Assembly (NCBI GenBank): GCA_013398295.1
Contig: VZSF01009842.1
Span: forward strand, 830,044 to 894,043
Direction of reading: 5' to 3'
Source: Chionis minor
Lineage: Eukaryota; Chordata; Aves; Charadriiformes; Chionididae
DNA: 64,000 bases
Shown here: positions 23,483-36,480 of the stretch, piece by piece
How positions within the stretch are numbered: position 1 is the stretch's first letter
How the letters are laid out: every line of letters starts with the position of its first letter
Notes under the pieces: model-generated
What the model saw: only the letters and a program-made list of their open reading frames with translations
Database searches by the model: none
What the model was told of the DNA's origin: nothing
Translations under genes and position numbers: made by a program

Positions 23483-26400
23483 TACCTGGGTCGCAGAGGT
23501 CTGGTGGGATGGAAAGGCTGTGATTTCCCCTGGGGAAGCCAGCAGGAGCCTTGGGAAGATGCTTTGGGAGGTGATGGCAGGGTGAGAGGCAGCTCTGGGA
23601 AACAACAGTCACTTGGGCAGTATGGCCTCCTCTGTCTCCCTTCTTGCCTTGCTTTGCATCCATGCTGCCGGGCAGGCTCACAGGGAGCCAAAGCTGCAGC
23701 CCCAGCACCGCTTCCAGACCAGCCTCACAGCGCGGCTGCCTTTCCACCCAGCTGCTGCTTGACCACAAAGGCCACAATTAGTGAGGTTAGTCATGCTGGT
23801 GGGAAGCAGTGATTCCCCTTTTTGAAAAAACACCATAGCTTGGGCTATGTTTTAATTCCCCCAACGAGCGAAACCCAGACCTTCGTACATTGTTCATCCA
23901 AGCCAAAAAAATATATCCGCCTGCAGCATCAACTGGGCAAGCACCCACAGCATTTTCCCTGGCCAGAGCCGTTTGCATCCCTGGCCAAAGCTGCTCCTGA
24001 TCATCCTGACTCCCTTCCCCAGCTGCTTGCCTGTCAGGCTTTGCTTGAAAGCAGATACCCTGTCCCAGAGGGGCCACGCAGCGCCCTGGTTCTTGTCCTA
24101 CTGATGGCTGTGGCCAGGCTTCAGCTCTGAACGCTGCTCTGGGCACCTTCAGCTTGCTGCAGCACTCCGTTGCCTTCCTGGGGCCAAACTGCTCCGGGGT
24201 GTAAGAGAGGATGAGCGTGAATCGGGTCCCTTGAGGCAGCGCTGTTGGGGTGGGAGTGTGTTGGCTGGAGGTATCTGTAGTGGTGGCACCAGTGCAGGCA
24301 GCCGTGTTGGCTAGGAGCAACCTCACTGCCCCACAGCTGCAGCCCGTGGGCCGAGGAGCAAGGCTGCAAGCAGCAATTGAGTTAACGATGCTGCACTGTA
24401 ATTACCAACAGCACATTTGCCCACAGCCCTGCCATGCTGTAGAGGGAGAAAGCGCCCTTCCAGCCGCTGCCGTCGGTCTCCCACATGCCTGCGTGGTGGG
24501 GGTGCTCTCTTTATTTTCTTTGCAGCCATGTGAGAGGTAACGTAGGAAAGACTAAGTAAAAATAAACCAGGGTAAAAATAGTCCCACGTGTGCCTGCTTT
24601 CTATGGGAAATGAGGGGAATTTTGACAGTAAGCAAAAAATTAAAGTAAAATTTATCCTCCCAGCTCACCCTATGGAAACTGGGGCCTGTGTCTGGATGGA
24701 GGAAAACTGTTTTGATTTGGTACAGCCCCTGGAAGCTCTACTGAAATGGGAAACATCAGCTGAAGCAAGCGACTGTCATTGCAAGTGAGGAGCTGCCCCA
24801 GCTGCATCCACATGCCCTGGGCAGCATATCTGGGGTGATGTTCTTGGCACAAAACTGGGCTGCACAGGCAGCTCCACTGCTGCAGAGAACCTGTCTGCCT
24901 GGGCGAGGGGGTAGCACCCAGCTGGAGCTGGGGCTGGCAGGTCCTGGCATTGCCTGCACCACCAAGTAACTGGTTCTGTTTAAATGGCAAAGAAAGAAGC
25001 TGTCCCACGTCCCCCCGTGCAGTGTTCCCGGTCCCTGGTGCACCTGAGAACATCTCTACTGCTGCGGCCACTGTGAAAAGCAGCTCACAGTCCCAATCTT
25101 GGGTGCAGTTTGCTCAAGTGCTGCTGTAGCTCCAGACAGCTGCAGGCTGAGCTTTGAAATGCAGCTAACGCTGCTCTTTCCAAATACAGACGGAGCTGTT
25201 GCTCACCTAAATAGGGCAAGGTGGAAAAAACTGCTATTCAACTGAAAAACTGGGGTGGTTTCTTGTGTGTTTTGCATAGGAAGATGCCTAGTCTGGTTTA
25301 AAGATGTCACAGGGTGGGGACTTGATCTCAGCCTGTGCTAATTCATAAAATATGTCAATGTACCTCTCCCCTCCATGTTGCTTCTTTCTTCTTTTGCAAT
25401 TTCTCTTAGCTGCTGCAACCTTTCTTTCTGCCCAGCTAAGCTGGTTTGTGCTTGAGCAATGCCTCTGGGCTGACCTAACTTTTTTGTATGCGAAAGGAAA
25501 CATAAGGATTCATCCTTAATTGCACCAATGGGAAAAGAAAATGTTAATGGCATTATAATGGTGACACAACCCCACCTAGGTTTGTACGCAACCCTGCTGC
25601 ATCGTGAGGCCCAGGCGTCAGAGGCTGGGCTGCGTGAGCCTTCTCCTGGGCTATAGAAGTTGACAGCTGGGGCTGTGTCTGCTGCACAAGGCTCATCTCT
25701 GCATACCAACACCAGCAGGGCATTGAAAAATACAGGCAGAGTTCCCATCCGAGATCCACGCAGGCTAGTTGTGCCAGGGCTGCTGGTTTGCATTTTGTTT
25801 TTCCATGTGTTGTTTCCTGCATATTTTTATTACACAGCAATCCTCATAGGCTCGGATGGGCTGGGCAGCGAGTTGCGGGGATACCCTGAGCATCCTCAAT
25901 CACAGGCTTTCCCAATGCAAGTTGTGGAGGGGCTCATCTTGCCCCGGCTATGATGCAGATGCCTCCATCTTCTTCACAGGTACCTGGGTCCCCTTGCAAG
26001 ACTGTTCGGTGGAAATTAATCAGTTGCATTGAAGCTGGGGGAGCAGCATTGGCCTCATCATGCCACATAGTGTAAGATAACGATGTGTTACAAATAAAAA
26101 GCACAGATTCATGGGGGAAGCAGTGCTTCAACATGGGGACTACAACCTTAGGTGGTTGGGTATAGCTCACAGGCACCAAGATGGAGAAATGCCATAGAGA
26201 AGGGGGTTTGCTGGGAGAGGAGGTGGATTTGGTTGATTAAACACAGTGGAAATAGACCCAAAACCAGAAGTGTAGCAGATGTCCCTTGTCCCAAGCTACA
26301 TGACTGTGGAAGGAGCCTCATGTATGGCATTGGCTTTGGCTGACTGTAGAATTGTTGTCCTGTGTACTCCACTCAGTAGCTCTTGAGCAGACCTCTGCCA

Positions 26401-27000
26401 CATGCTGAGAGCAGCAGCAACCCCTTGAGGTCATCACCCCCCCCCACCCAAAGAAAATGTAAAAAATGAGTGAGACCTTGCAACAAGACAACCCCTCAGG
26501 AATCCCCTTCTCCTTCCTGCAAAACATGGGAGTATAGAGCAAAGGCCAGGTGTCACGGCCCACTGTTTTTAAGACCCTTTTGATATGCTGACTCCCACAG
26601 GGCCAGATGCCACAACTGGCTGGCTTTAGCGCAGAACAACCCTTGGGCAGCATTTTGGTGTGCTGTTACGTGGGCTCAGGAAATCGACTCCAGCCCGTGG
26701 TGATCCCTTCAAGGACAAATGTGTGCAAGGGCACATAATGCTGCCATTAATCAGAGGTGGGAAGGAGGGGTAGATGAGAGCAGGTGAGGGCAGAGGATCC
26801 TCCTGGCTTTGTGCATGGGCAAAGCTGACTCCTGGGAACTGCGACAGTCTCTTTTTATTTTCCGGATATCAAATGAAATGGACTTTCCTCTACCACCTCC
26901 TTCCTCGGTGGATAGCAGGGGTTGGGACTTTACAGCTCCCCTGGAAAATTCTCCAGAGTCTGTTGCCCAAAACAAGGATAAAAGGTTGGCCAAGACTTGT
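23483..27000. other. Non-coding GC-richer stretch
   Basis: No gene recognised. It contains a C10 run at about 26427-26436 and many overlapping chance frames on both strands. No CpG island is apparent by eye. Confidence 0.55.
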
Positions 27001-30000
27001 CCAGCCATTTGACTCTTGCTCTTGCTCTTTCAAAGACCTGACTTAACATCCAGTTGTGTTTGTATTTAACCATGCTGTCTGGTGGGGCGAGGTCAAGCAT
27101 TGGTCTCGGTGTGGTCCTGGGAAAGCAGATTTTGGCTTGCTGCAGTGATGCCTGTGCTGTGACAGCAGGAGGCTGAGCGCTGTGTCTCAGTGGTGCAGCT
27201 GGCCATGCCAAGCTGTATTGCAGCAGGCAGATCAGCTGCAATGGGAGGCGTTGGGTCTCTCGGTACGCAGTTATCCACCACTGTACCAGTCAAAAGACGG
27301 GTCTCCCCAGGTGAGCACAAGGAACAAGGAACCTGCCTGGGATTTTCCGCAGATGTTGGAGCTGATAAATGGCAGAAACCAAGCTACTGAAGCTCATCTG
27401 CACCCTGTTACAACAGAAAATGAGGCAGCAGTGGCAAGACCAAGAGGCTTATAAGAAGTCAATTTATTACATACCTTATCTTACCCTCTCAGATCCTCTT
27501 CATTTCCTGTGTCCAAAAAGAAAGGAAAGCAAATCAGGGGGTACATGTTAACAGTGCACAACAGCAAAGCAACCCTTTTGATGGCTTCTGTGGGCTAAGT
27601 CTAAGCAAACTACTTTTCTAATTATGGCCTCTGTCCAGGTGGATCCCCAACAAATTAGTTAAGTGTGAAAGCCAAAAGGGACCATGATTAGATCGGGTCC
27701 TTTTGGGTGCTGCAGCCTGCAGTATCTCATCTTGTTAGGGTCATCTTGAGCTGGCCTGTGCTGACACATCCAGTAGGAGTGTTTGATGACTATGGGGACA
27801 TTGTAATGGGACCAGAGATGCCCTGGGTTTCCCTCCCTGTTTCTTGCTTTTTCATCTAACTGGCAACCAGCACCGCCTATAGAAACTAGGGAAGACACTC
27901 AGTTACACTAGCCAGGCTTCTCATGCATGACACACATAAATGAAGAGATGCTGAAGTCATAGTTGCTGTTCATGTGGTCCACCTGTCTGAGACCTAATGG
28001 AAGTTTATTGAACCTTACTGGAGTCTGAATTCAAGTTTTTCTCTTCAAATCTGTTCTTTATGGGCTTAGTCGCAGTTTAGGAGCTCAATAAAAACAGTCC
28101 TTTAAACTCAAACTGAAGAAAAATGGTCATTACAACACATTCCTTTCCAGGCTGGCACATGTTAGAAATGTTCTTAATTAATAGCACGATGGGAAGAAAA
28201 ACGAAAGGGAAATGTTAAAGCAAGATTGTGGACAGATGTAGAGGAGGAGCCCCATGAAGGAAGATGTCCCTGAAATCTCTCCTACTACTCAGCCTCCAAA
28301 TTGTTCCCAGGGGAAGACTATGGAGCCAAGGCCTGGCTAGATCAGCCCCCCTGCTGATCCAAGCTGTGGCAGGATGGGATATTTTGGTGGTGCCAACATG
28401 TGAATGTAGGATGAGGAAAGAACAAGAGCAGACAATCTTCATTTAAATGGAGAAGATGTGCAGTTCTCCTGGTGAATCTGCCAGGCTTGCCTGCCTAGTG
28501 AAAGGCATGGTTTAGTTTCTAACTAAAGTTTTTGTTCCATTTGACTGGGTGAAATTGTATTTTGCAAAAGGAGGAAAGACAAATTACTGCATCTGTGAAG
28601 GCTCAGTACCTGCGTTAGGCAACCTCTGGCCAGCTGTTGTGGTATCCTGAGGCTGGCTTGCTAGAAGGGACTTTCTAGGTTATGCTGAGGAGACAAGGTC
28701 TAGTGAAGTCCAGATGAGTTTGTCTAGAGCCAGTGAATGCAACATTCCTCAGCACACTGACCTCTCCATGGTGGTACACAAGCCTTTTTGAGGTCTACCA
28801 GGACAACCTGTGTTTTTAGGCTGGAAAGGTGCTCCCCATCTCTGCTTTACCTTACATGTGCAAATGAAGGACAACTGGGGGAAAGACCCTTTGACATCTT
28901 CTTATTCCTGGGCTTCTACTATTCCTTCTCAATGTAAAAGTTTTTTATGTGTTGTCTTTGTTTTGTTTGCTTGGAGAGAGCACTGGCACACACTCCAGGA
29001 AATTAGCTCTTAACCAAAAGCATTTATGTAATTGGGGAAGGAGGGGGAGGTGTGTGTGCACTGACTTTGGGGAAGTTCAGTCTACAAAAACAAACCTCGC
29101 TAACTACACTTGGTTCTGATTAAGGAAGATAAATCTGTCAGTGAGAGGCTAAATTTACCGAGAGTGTAACCTCCTGCCCCTCGCCCCACCAGCAATGGTC
29201 AGGCTGCATTTATTTCTATTGGGCAAGCTCCAGAAAGCATTGTGAGGTGAAAAACAATCCCCAGAAATGTAAAGAATGTGGAATGAAGTGGGGGTGGCAG
29301 GAGAAAGAGTGGGGGAAAACTGAGCAACCAATAGCAACATGATGGGGACAATTTCAGCTCTTTTGCTGCTTCCACAGCTGAAATAAGAAAGCCCAAGATG
29401 TATGCTGAAGCCCAAGATGCACGCGCTGAAAATGCCGTGAAGGGAATCCCTGCTCACCAGCTCCTCATTAGAACTGCTATAGGTGGAATCTTTGGAACTG
29501 CAGAGCTGAAAGAGCCATGCTGAACCTACAATGAAAAAAGGTACATGTCACCAAAGTCATCTTTGTGCTGGTCTGTACAGTCAAGGTGTAGCTAGTCCTC
29601 TGCAGTTGATTGCCATGAGGCCAAAGCTGGCCTTAGATACACCAGGCAGTGGCTGCGTTAGGCTGCTCAGAGGATGTAAGGAGAATTGGAAGGACCAGGC
29701 AGCAGCAAATCTGAAGACGCAAGGTGGGTCTTGCAGTTGGCTGAGTAATGGTCTAGGTCCCTGGTTACATTAAGGTGGGAGAGAGATGATTTTGCAGTGA
29801 GAGCTATGACAGGTTCTTGTGAAGGATATCTTCAGTACTGCTTATGCTCCTCAGTGCCACCTGCAGGGCCCGTTCTTATGAGGACACAAGAGCTTTTGTT
29901 ACATGCCACTGGCCAAAGTAAGCTGCTTTTAGCCTGCCCGCTGCCACCAGATTTTCCTAGCTGTGTGTGACTTGAGACACGTGCCAAGGATGCCTCATTT

Positions 30001-33000
30001 ATTGCTGACCTAGCTGTTTCTTTTTGTTTTCTCAACAGTTTGCTCTCTTTAAAGCTTTATTTGCATCCTGTAAGGAGTTGCTTTTGGTCATACTTGGTGT
30101 TTCCTTTTGCAGTCAAAGAGAAACACAGTTTGGCCCTGACAAAGAAGAGTTTTGTGAGCAGAGATTCCCAACTGCAATAAGACTGATGAACCATAGCATG
30201 GCAATGGCACCTCTCCCCAAAAATCATGTACACTGATATATCCCAAGCTCACATGGAGGGAAGGCTCCTGTAACCACCTTCCTATGGGTTCACAATGATG
30301 CCTGTCTATCTGTGCTGCCATGACAGTTGTCCCTGTGGTTAGCTTGTCAGGAAGTAAGCTGGTTACCTCCTGGATGAAAGTAGCTAGGCAAACAGAGACC
30401 TCTCGCTCCCAAGCTTGCCCTTGGAAGTCTTTGAAGTGCCTTATCCCTTCTGAGTCTTGGAGATATCAGAGCTGAGAAAACCATACTGACACTAAAAGGA
30501 AGGCTGGGCTCCTGAAGAGCCCATCATGACTTGCTGAACTGCTATGGAACGTGGCTGAGTTTGATGATAATCACATAGCGCTGCAAGATCTCAAAAGCTA
30601 CCATTTTGTGGGTTAAGCATGAGAAGCCCAAAGGCAATGTAGAAAAAAACAAGCAACAAAAAGATGAAACAACGAATTAGGCCAGATTGGTTGGTATAAA
30701 GCAGTGCAGTGCCACTGGATTCACTGGAGCTGAGTGGCGTTCTGCCAGGTGAGGATTTGGCTCTGCTGTCAGAGCATCCCTGTGCTGCCTTGTGCTAGTA
30801 GCTTTGGCTCTCTCCAATTGTCTGTGCAATCTATACAACAAGGACATGTGTTTTTAACACACTTTGCAGCTGCCAAAATAAACCCTCTCTAAGATACAGA
30901 CAAAAAAGACATTAACAATATTGGCATGTGCTCTGGCTGCTGTATTTCCTCTGAGTATCCCTAGCTGGACCTTGATAAGCTTGATTTCTTTGTCATTTAA
31001 CTCTACCTCCTCCTTTATGAGATTTCCACTGAAATAAGCTGGTCTCTGTTCCCATCTGCATGATAGCAGGGCAGCTGGACCTGTTGATGTCCTTCAAAAA
31101 GTTAGTCCAGGGAGAGCAGCTCCCATCTATGGCAGATGGGTGGTTCAGACCCTGCCTGAAAAGGAAGGGCTCCTGGAGCTCAGAGCTTGCAGGATCCCAG
31201 GCAGCTGTGATTCACTTGCTGTACACTGTGCCTGTCTCTTTGAGACACTTCAAGTGCAAGGAAGAGGCAATATTCATTCCCAGCAGCAAACCCAAGGGAT
31301 GAGGCTTGTGATGACCACTTTACACCTGACACAACACCAGCACGCAAGGACCGAAATCTTCCCTTAGGCTTGAGACAGGGTTGGTTAGTGCATGTCTATC
31401 AGTCACCCATGTCCCTTGCCTAGCCCAAGTCAGAAAAGGAAGGGTGGTGTGTTTCTGTCTCTGACAATTATTTTTCAATACACCTGTCACCTGTTTCCCT
31501 CTTGAATTTTCCGATCTGCAATTTCATCTCATCTTTTCATGTCCCCTGTCAAACTCTCAGAACATATAAGCTTTTACTCTCGGTCTTCAAATAAGATGAC
31601 TTGGGTTTCTTGTTTTTGTTTCTCACACCAAAAAGCCTCTGTTCAGTTCCTCTGATTTTGCTGCTGGAGTTTTTAAAATGGGTTTTGGATAGATGAATTA
31701 AATTCAGCCAATGCTCCAAAAGATGTCTTGCATGTCAGTTGACATAGTCAGTTTTCTCTTTCCATGTAGGGGAGTCAGTAACAGATCGATCAGTAGGGAC
31801 ATTTGTAGGCTCCATTCTAGAGGAATCACAGGGGTTGCCTCTCTCATGTTTGTTTTCTCTTTGGTGGGACTGTCTTTGCTGATACACAAGAAATATTTTA
31901 GATCTGGGCTACTGTGAGGTGAGGAGCAATGGACAGTACATCTTTTCTGCAGTTGTGTTTGTACGGCTCAGTAGAGGATGGACCCAGAGCTGAGCTGTTC
32001 TGTCCCTCGGGACATAATTTCTGCAGCATTGCGAAGCTCAGGGGCGATTTTGAAGTGGATCACAGAGACCAGATTAGGATTAGAGTTTGGAGAAGCAGTT
32101 TGTCATGGTTTTTGGGAGGAAAGCCTCATTTAAAATGTAACAAGGAGGATATCCTGTCCCAGCGGTAGGGTATTTTTGCAGAGAGGATCTAATCTGGGGT
32201 TTAGGTCTTTTAGGTCAGGCTGCTTGAGACACAGGGGTGAGCCTGTGTCCTTCTGCTTCTATGTGTTTGGGGAGAGAGGGGGAGGGTTTTTCTTTAAGTT
32301 AAAACAGGGTGGGGACAATATACATGTACTTCCTTATTTCCTCAGCCTCCCTGGCAAAAACACTCACATTAACATGTGTGAAAATGATTTACAACCTGGC
32401 CTTTACCCTCACGTCTCCTCCAAGGCAAGGCGAGGCAGCACGAAGAGGGGCTCCAATTATCCCTTCCACCCTGCAGAACTGCCACTTTATGATGAAGGCT
32501 CCCTGACCCGTTGCAGGAAAAAAAAAAAAACCATAGAGTTTTTAAAGAATTATTTAGCAAAGAGGCAGGAGGAAGGTGCCATGTTGGCTGCTGCCGTGGG
32601 CTCCGCATGTCAGCCTGTCCAAGAGTGTGAGGCAGGTGCAGGGCTGGGGTGGGTTGCCTCATCCACAAATGGCCATTTGAGGTGCCCTCAGCACTCCTGC
32701 CTTTTTCCAGGGGTGCTGGCCTGAAAACTGCCCAGGGAAAATCAAGATGAGAGCTGGGGCTCTGCCCTCTGCTCCCACAGTCTGAGGCCTGCTGCCTTCG
32801 AGGAGGGAGGGAGAAGATGGTGGCAAGGCACCTCTCTCTGGTGATCCTGCTTCCTGGTTGTCCTCAGAGGATGCAGGGAGGTCATTGTCTGCCTGGGTCC
32901 TTGTGGTCACTGCCATGGGTGGGTGTGGGACCTGGTGATGGCAGGCCGTGCAGGGGCGGTGGGTCAGGGACATGCCCCCAGCCACCTCGGGGCCAGCAGC

Positions 33001-35185
33001 TTTGCCTTCCTCAAGATGGCCCCCACCTCCAGCGAGATGAAGGGGCTGCCGCTGCCCCCATCCCTGGAGCACCAAGGAGCGGCAGCCCCACAACCCCTTG
33101 CTGCAGCTGCTACTGCTGCGATTAAAGAAATTAATTGTGAGACTGTAAAAAACCCCAAACCAAAACAACCCCTGCATACGCATTTATTGCAATTATCCAA
33201 CAATTTTGTAGTTGATGAAAGTAATAGAAGGGCTTGAGAAGAACTGTAAGTTAAATTCAGGTCTTCTGAATGTATGAGCGAAGGGGTTTATTAGAACTGG
33301 AGGTTTTAAAATATAGTTACCCCTTTCTGTTATAAGGGCCCTGCCCATGGAGGGGCTTCCCAGAGTGGGGCGATGGCAGTGCTGCTGAGACGCTCTCATG
33401 TCCACACCCTGCAGCTTGCATGGGCCTCAACGTGGGCACTTCGGCATGGTGCTTTGGCTAATCCAAAACCTTGGCTTAAATAGCTCAACCTCCCGTTGAA
33501 ATATTTTGGTTTTCCCTTCTCAGGATTCGTGGAACTGGGTGTATCATAAAACAGGTTGTACCCATTAATTAAAGCGGTGCTTGGACTCTTGGTGGGGTGT
33601 GAGGGCTCCCCGGGACAGGTCCATGGTGTCCAAGCCTCAAGGAGCAGCTCAGACCTCCACACCACTGAAGCTGGGACAAAGTCTTTGTGGTCCAAGCAGA
33701 CTGTGAGGGAGTCTGGCAGGGAACAGCATTTCTACTGGGGCAGCCGATGCCCTGAAGTGTTTCCCCTGAGCAGGCCCTGGAGGGGAAGCTTTGCTCCCAT
33801 CTCTTGCGCCAGAGTAGGAAGGAAATTATGTCGCTTGACCTGTCCCCTTCCGCAGCTTGCGGGGTGGCTTGTGTGGTCATCTCCCTCCCACTGCTCTTGT
33901 GCTGGCACTGTTCTCCACCCAGGGCATCCCATTGATCTTTTCCAGGATGGAAACATTGACCTGAGTGAAAAATCTCTGCGCCTGTCTGCTGGGTGTGTGG
34001 TGGACGTAAGAGTGGATAGTCCCATGTAGCCTTGATCCAGCCAAGCTGGTGTTGGGATGGGGCACAGTACGTTCTATCTGAGCGGAGGGCTGCTGGAAGC
34101 ACAGCTGTGGTCCAGTTCTCCCTCCACCTTGGCTTGCTGGTGCGTTTCCCTGATAAATGAGCTGCTACATCGGGGAGCAGAGTGGGGAAGAGAAGCTATT
34201 GACCAGACCGCACACAACAGCTGTGATCTCGACGTAGGAACCCTCAAGGCTGAGGCACTCTCTCTCTGTGGGGGAGAAGGTCTCACTTGGTAGGGGATCT
34301 GCAGTCTCCTCCCCTAGACCTCAAATCCCACAGTGTGCTGGAAGAGAGGGTGCTCTCCTGCAGCGTTTGGTTTCATGATCAGCTGTGGGTCTCTGCGCTG
34401 TGTTAGCTCTGAGAGTTGGCCCTGGATTGCTCTGGTTTCACGGCCATCTGAGTAGCTTTGCCCCTGACAAAATAGTGCAAGGGACAGCTTGAGTATCCAA
34501 AACCAATTTATTGACCTAACTGATGGCAAGCATCTGCTGAGAGTAACGGGCAGGTAATTTTCCATGTCCATCTTGGACTGCATATGGATAAAATTAGAGA
34601 AAAGGGAAGACTGGAAAAGAAACAGACTGTTTCTGCAGGAACAAATGAGTGTATTGAAAGGGAAGGGGAGGGAGGAGAAACTCAGCCCTTTTCCCAGCTC
34701 CCTTGCAGATTGAATAAGATGTCCAGTGCCCCAAGTACCAAATGGTCTCAATTTGCTCCTGCGTCAAATACAGCTGGTTCACAGTTGGCTGGGGCCTTGG
34801 CAGGGCAATGAGGATGCGTTTCATAACAGCAGCTCTTGTCAAGAACAACAACAGCATCAAGAACCTGTTGAAACTCTGCTATGCTCAGAACAGAAAACAC
34901 ATGCAAAGAGGAAAAACTCCCTCAATGAAAAAGCCAATGTAATTAGCTCTGACAAACTCTGCAAACCAGAGTCAGCCAAGTGGTGGAAGAGGAGGGGAGA
35001 AATAACCCAATATCATTTTATAGGCAAATGTAAATGGGTCATTAGCTGTCTTTGAACAAAATGTTCCTTGGTGGGGAAAGAAAGGGGACAGGCCTGGCTG
35101 TGGGATAGATTGCAGAAGGCCTGGCAGAGCTTTCTGTGAAACAAGCTTTCTTGAGATGCCGGATGAAAGATTGCTCTGCTTTCTC
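27001..35185. other. Non-coding stretch, nothing notable
   Basis: No gene, RNA gene or recognisable transposon is seen. Simple sequence only: an A13 run at 32518-32530 and an A/C-rich tract (AAAAAACCCCAAACCAAAAC) near 33148, of a type common in bird DNA. Open frames are short and overlap on opposite strands. Confidence 0.6.
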
Positions 35186-35389
35186 CTATTGCAAGGAGAG
35201 CTCCCAGGATTTTTGAGCTGGGGTTAGGGTGGCAGGGTAAAGGCACTCGGAGCTCCTGCCTGACTGGTTACGCAAAGGGGGACTGCTGAGGTGTGTAAAG
35301 TCAGCTCTGAGCCTCTCCACATCATCTGCTGCAGAAGTAGAAGTATCAATCTGCTCTAGCATCTCCTGAATAAGTATGACTAGCTGCAA
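35186..35389 (-). other. Protein-like open stretch, unassigned
   Basis: A 67-codon frame contains EQIDTSTSAADDVERLRADF, which has acidic/amphipathic, coiled-coil-like spacing. I recognise no family. It has no matching exon boundaries that I can defend and lies about 450 bp downstream, on the minus strand, of the candidate exon at 35839-36013. It may be a chance frame. Confidence 0.12.
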
Positions 35390-35838
35390 GCTGAAGGTCC
35401 TCCTGCTTAGGATTTTGCTGCACCAGATGCTGCACAGTTATTAGGGAGATGTACAGAGTCCTCCTGATTTTAGCGCTCACCTGGAGCAACGGACTAGTGT
35501 GAACAGTTGGTGTAAAGAGACAGCAGTGGTAACAAGAGGACTACATGCGAACCCAGTGCATGCTTGTCCGGACTCTGAATCAAAAAACACGTAAAGCAAT
35601 AGTACCTTACCCTGTCCTGCTGCCCCTGCTGCTCATAGGTCTTCCCTTTTCCAATGGAGGCTGGGCAAAAGTGCTAAAGCATCCAGCTACTGTTTCCACA
35701 ATCTAGCAAGGAAGAACCTTTGGGCTTTTTAGCTGAGCCTAAACTCAATCCCTGCTGCTTATGGTCTTGATAGGGAGACTGACATTACCTTTCCACATTG
35801 TTAATAAATATACCGTATGAACAGTGGCATTGGTGAAT

Positions 35839-36013
35839 TTAGCTTTTGCTTTTCTTGAACCTCTCCCAGTCTTCTTTGACATTTTCAGAAATTGTTTCAA
35901 AAGGTGAACAAACTGAAGAGATGGACTTGGTTGCTGCAGAGATAATCAGCCTGTTTGACACATAACTATCGTGTGTGGCCATGTCAAGTCCACTCAAGCT
36001 AGCATCTGAAGCC
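35839..36013 (-). CDS. Candidate terminal exon on the minus strand, product unknown
   Basis: Read on the minus strand, a pyrimidine-rich tract (GTGTCTCTGCTCCCACTGTATAG) ends at 36014 and forms an acceptor-like site. From 36013 one frame is open to TAA at 35839-35841, giving about 57 residues. It begins ASDASLSGLDMATHDSYV and ends ENVKEDWERFKKSKS. The Ser/Thr-rich body with a basic Lys-rich C-terminus is protein-like, but I cannot name a family. The same frame stays open upstream to about 36150 except for one TGA at 36070-36072, so a longer decayed reading frame is possible. Lack of a named homologue keeps confidence low. Confidence 0.2.
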
Positions 36014-36189
36014 CTATACAGTGGGAGCAGAGACACACTTAAGACTGCTGCATCCCTGAGCTGCCAGCATCAGCATTTTGGGGGATGTCCAGGCCTGGAA
36101 GTTTCCATCAGACGCCGGTGTTTAATAGGTGTTGCTAGATCTATTGTCTTCAAGTGAGACTAATTCTTTTTGAGCCCTCTTATATTCTT

Positions 36190-36480
36190 GACTCCCACAA
36201 AGTCCTGTGGCAATGAGTTCTGCTGTTCAACTGTGTGCTGAGAGAAAAAGTTGTAGGTTTTAAGTTGTAAGAAAAAGTTGCAAAAGTTCCTTTTGCAGCC
36301 TTAAACCCATTGTCCTATTCTGCTGCTGCAGTTCCCTGAGGCCTTGGTTTGTACGGAATAATGACCAGCTTTTGTATCCTTTCATAGTTGTTTTTGGTTG
36401 TGACTGTCCTATACATTTTAGATCTTTATCCCCTTTCTGTTCATACCTTCTCCAGACTTTTCCTGTGCATGTTGAAGAAC
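36190..36480 (-). mobile_element. Ancient CR1-like LINE fragment (3' part)
   Basis: On the plus strand the order GTGGCAATGAGTTCTGCTG, TCAACTGTGTGCTG, GAAAAAGTT, TCCTTTTGCAGCCTTAAACC and CTTTCTGTTCATACCTTCTCC follows an old amniote CR1 family well known in turtles and crocodilians (gtggcaatgagttccacaggttaactgtgcg ... aagaagtacttccttttg ... ttaaacctgctgcc ... actttctccacacc). The copy is heavily diverged and interrupted by a small duplication of AGAAAAAGTTG (36243 and 36270). It is in the same orientation as the CR1 at the right end and has no coding capacity. Confidence 0.45.

Noticed and set aside
36070..36072. TGA in a protein-like minus-strand frame as a selenocysteine codon
   Set aside because: No SECIS-like hairpin was identified and the frame itself is unproven; a chance or decay stop is far more likely.
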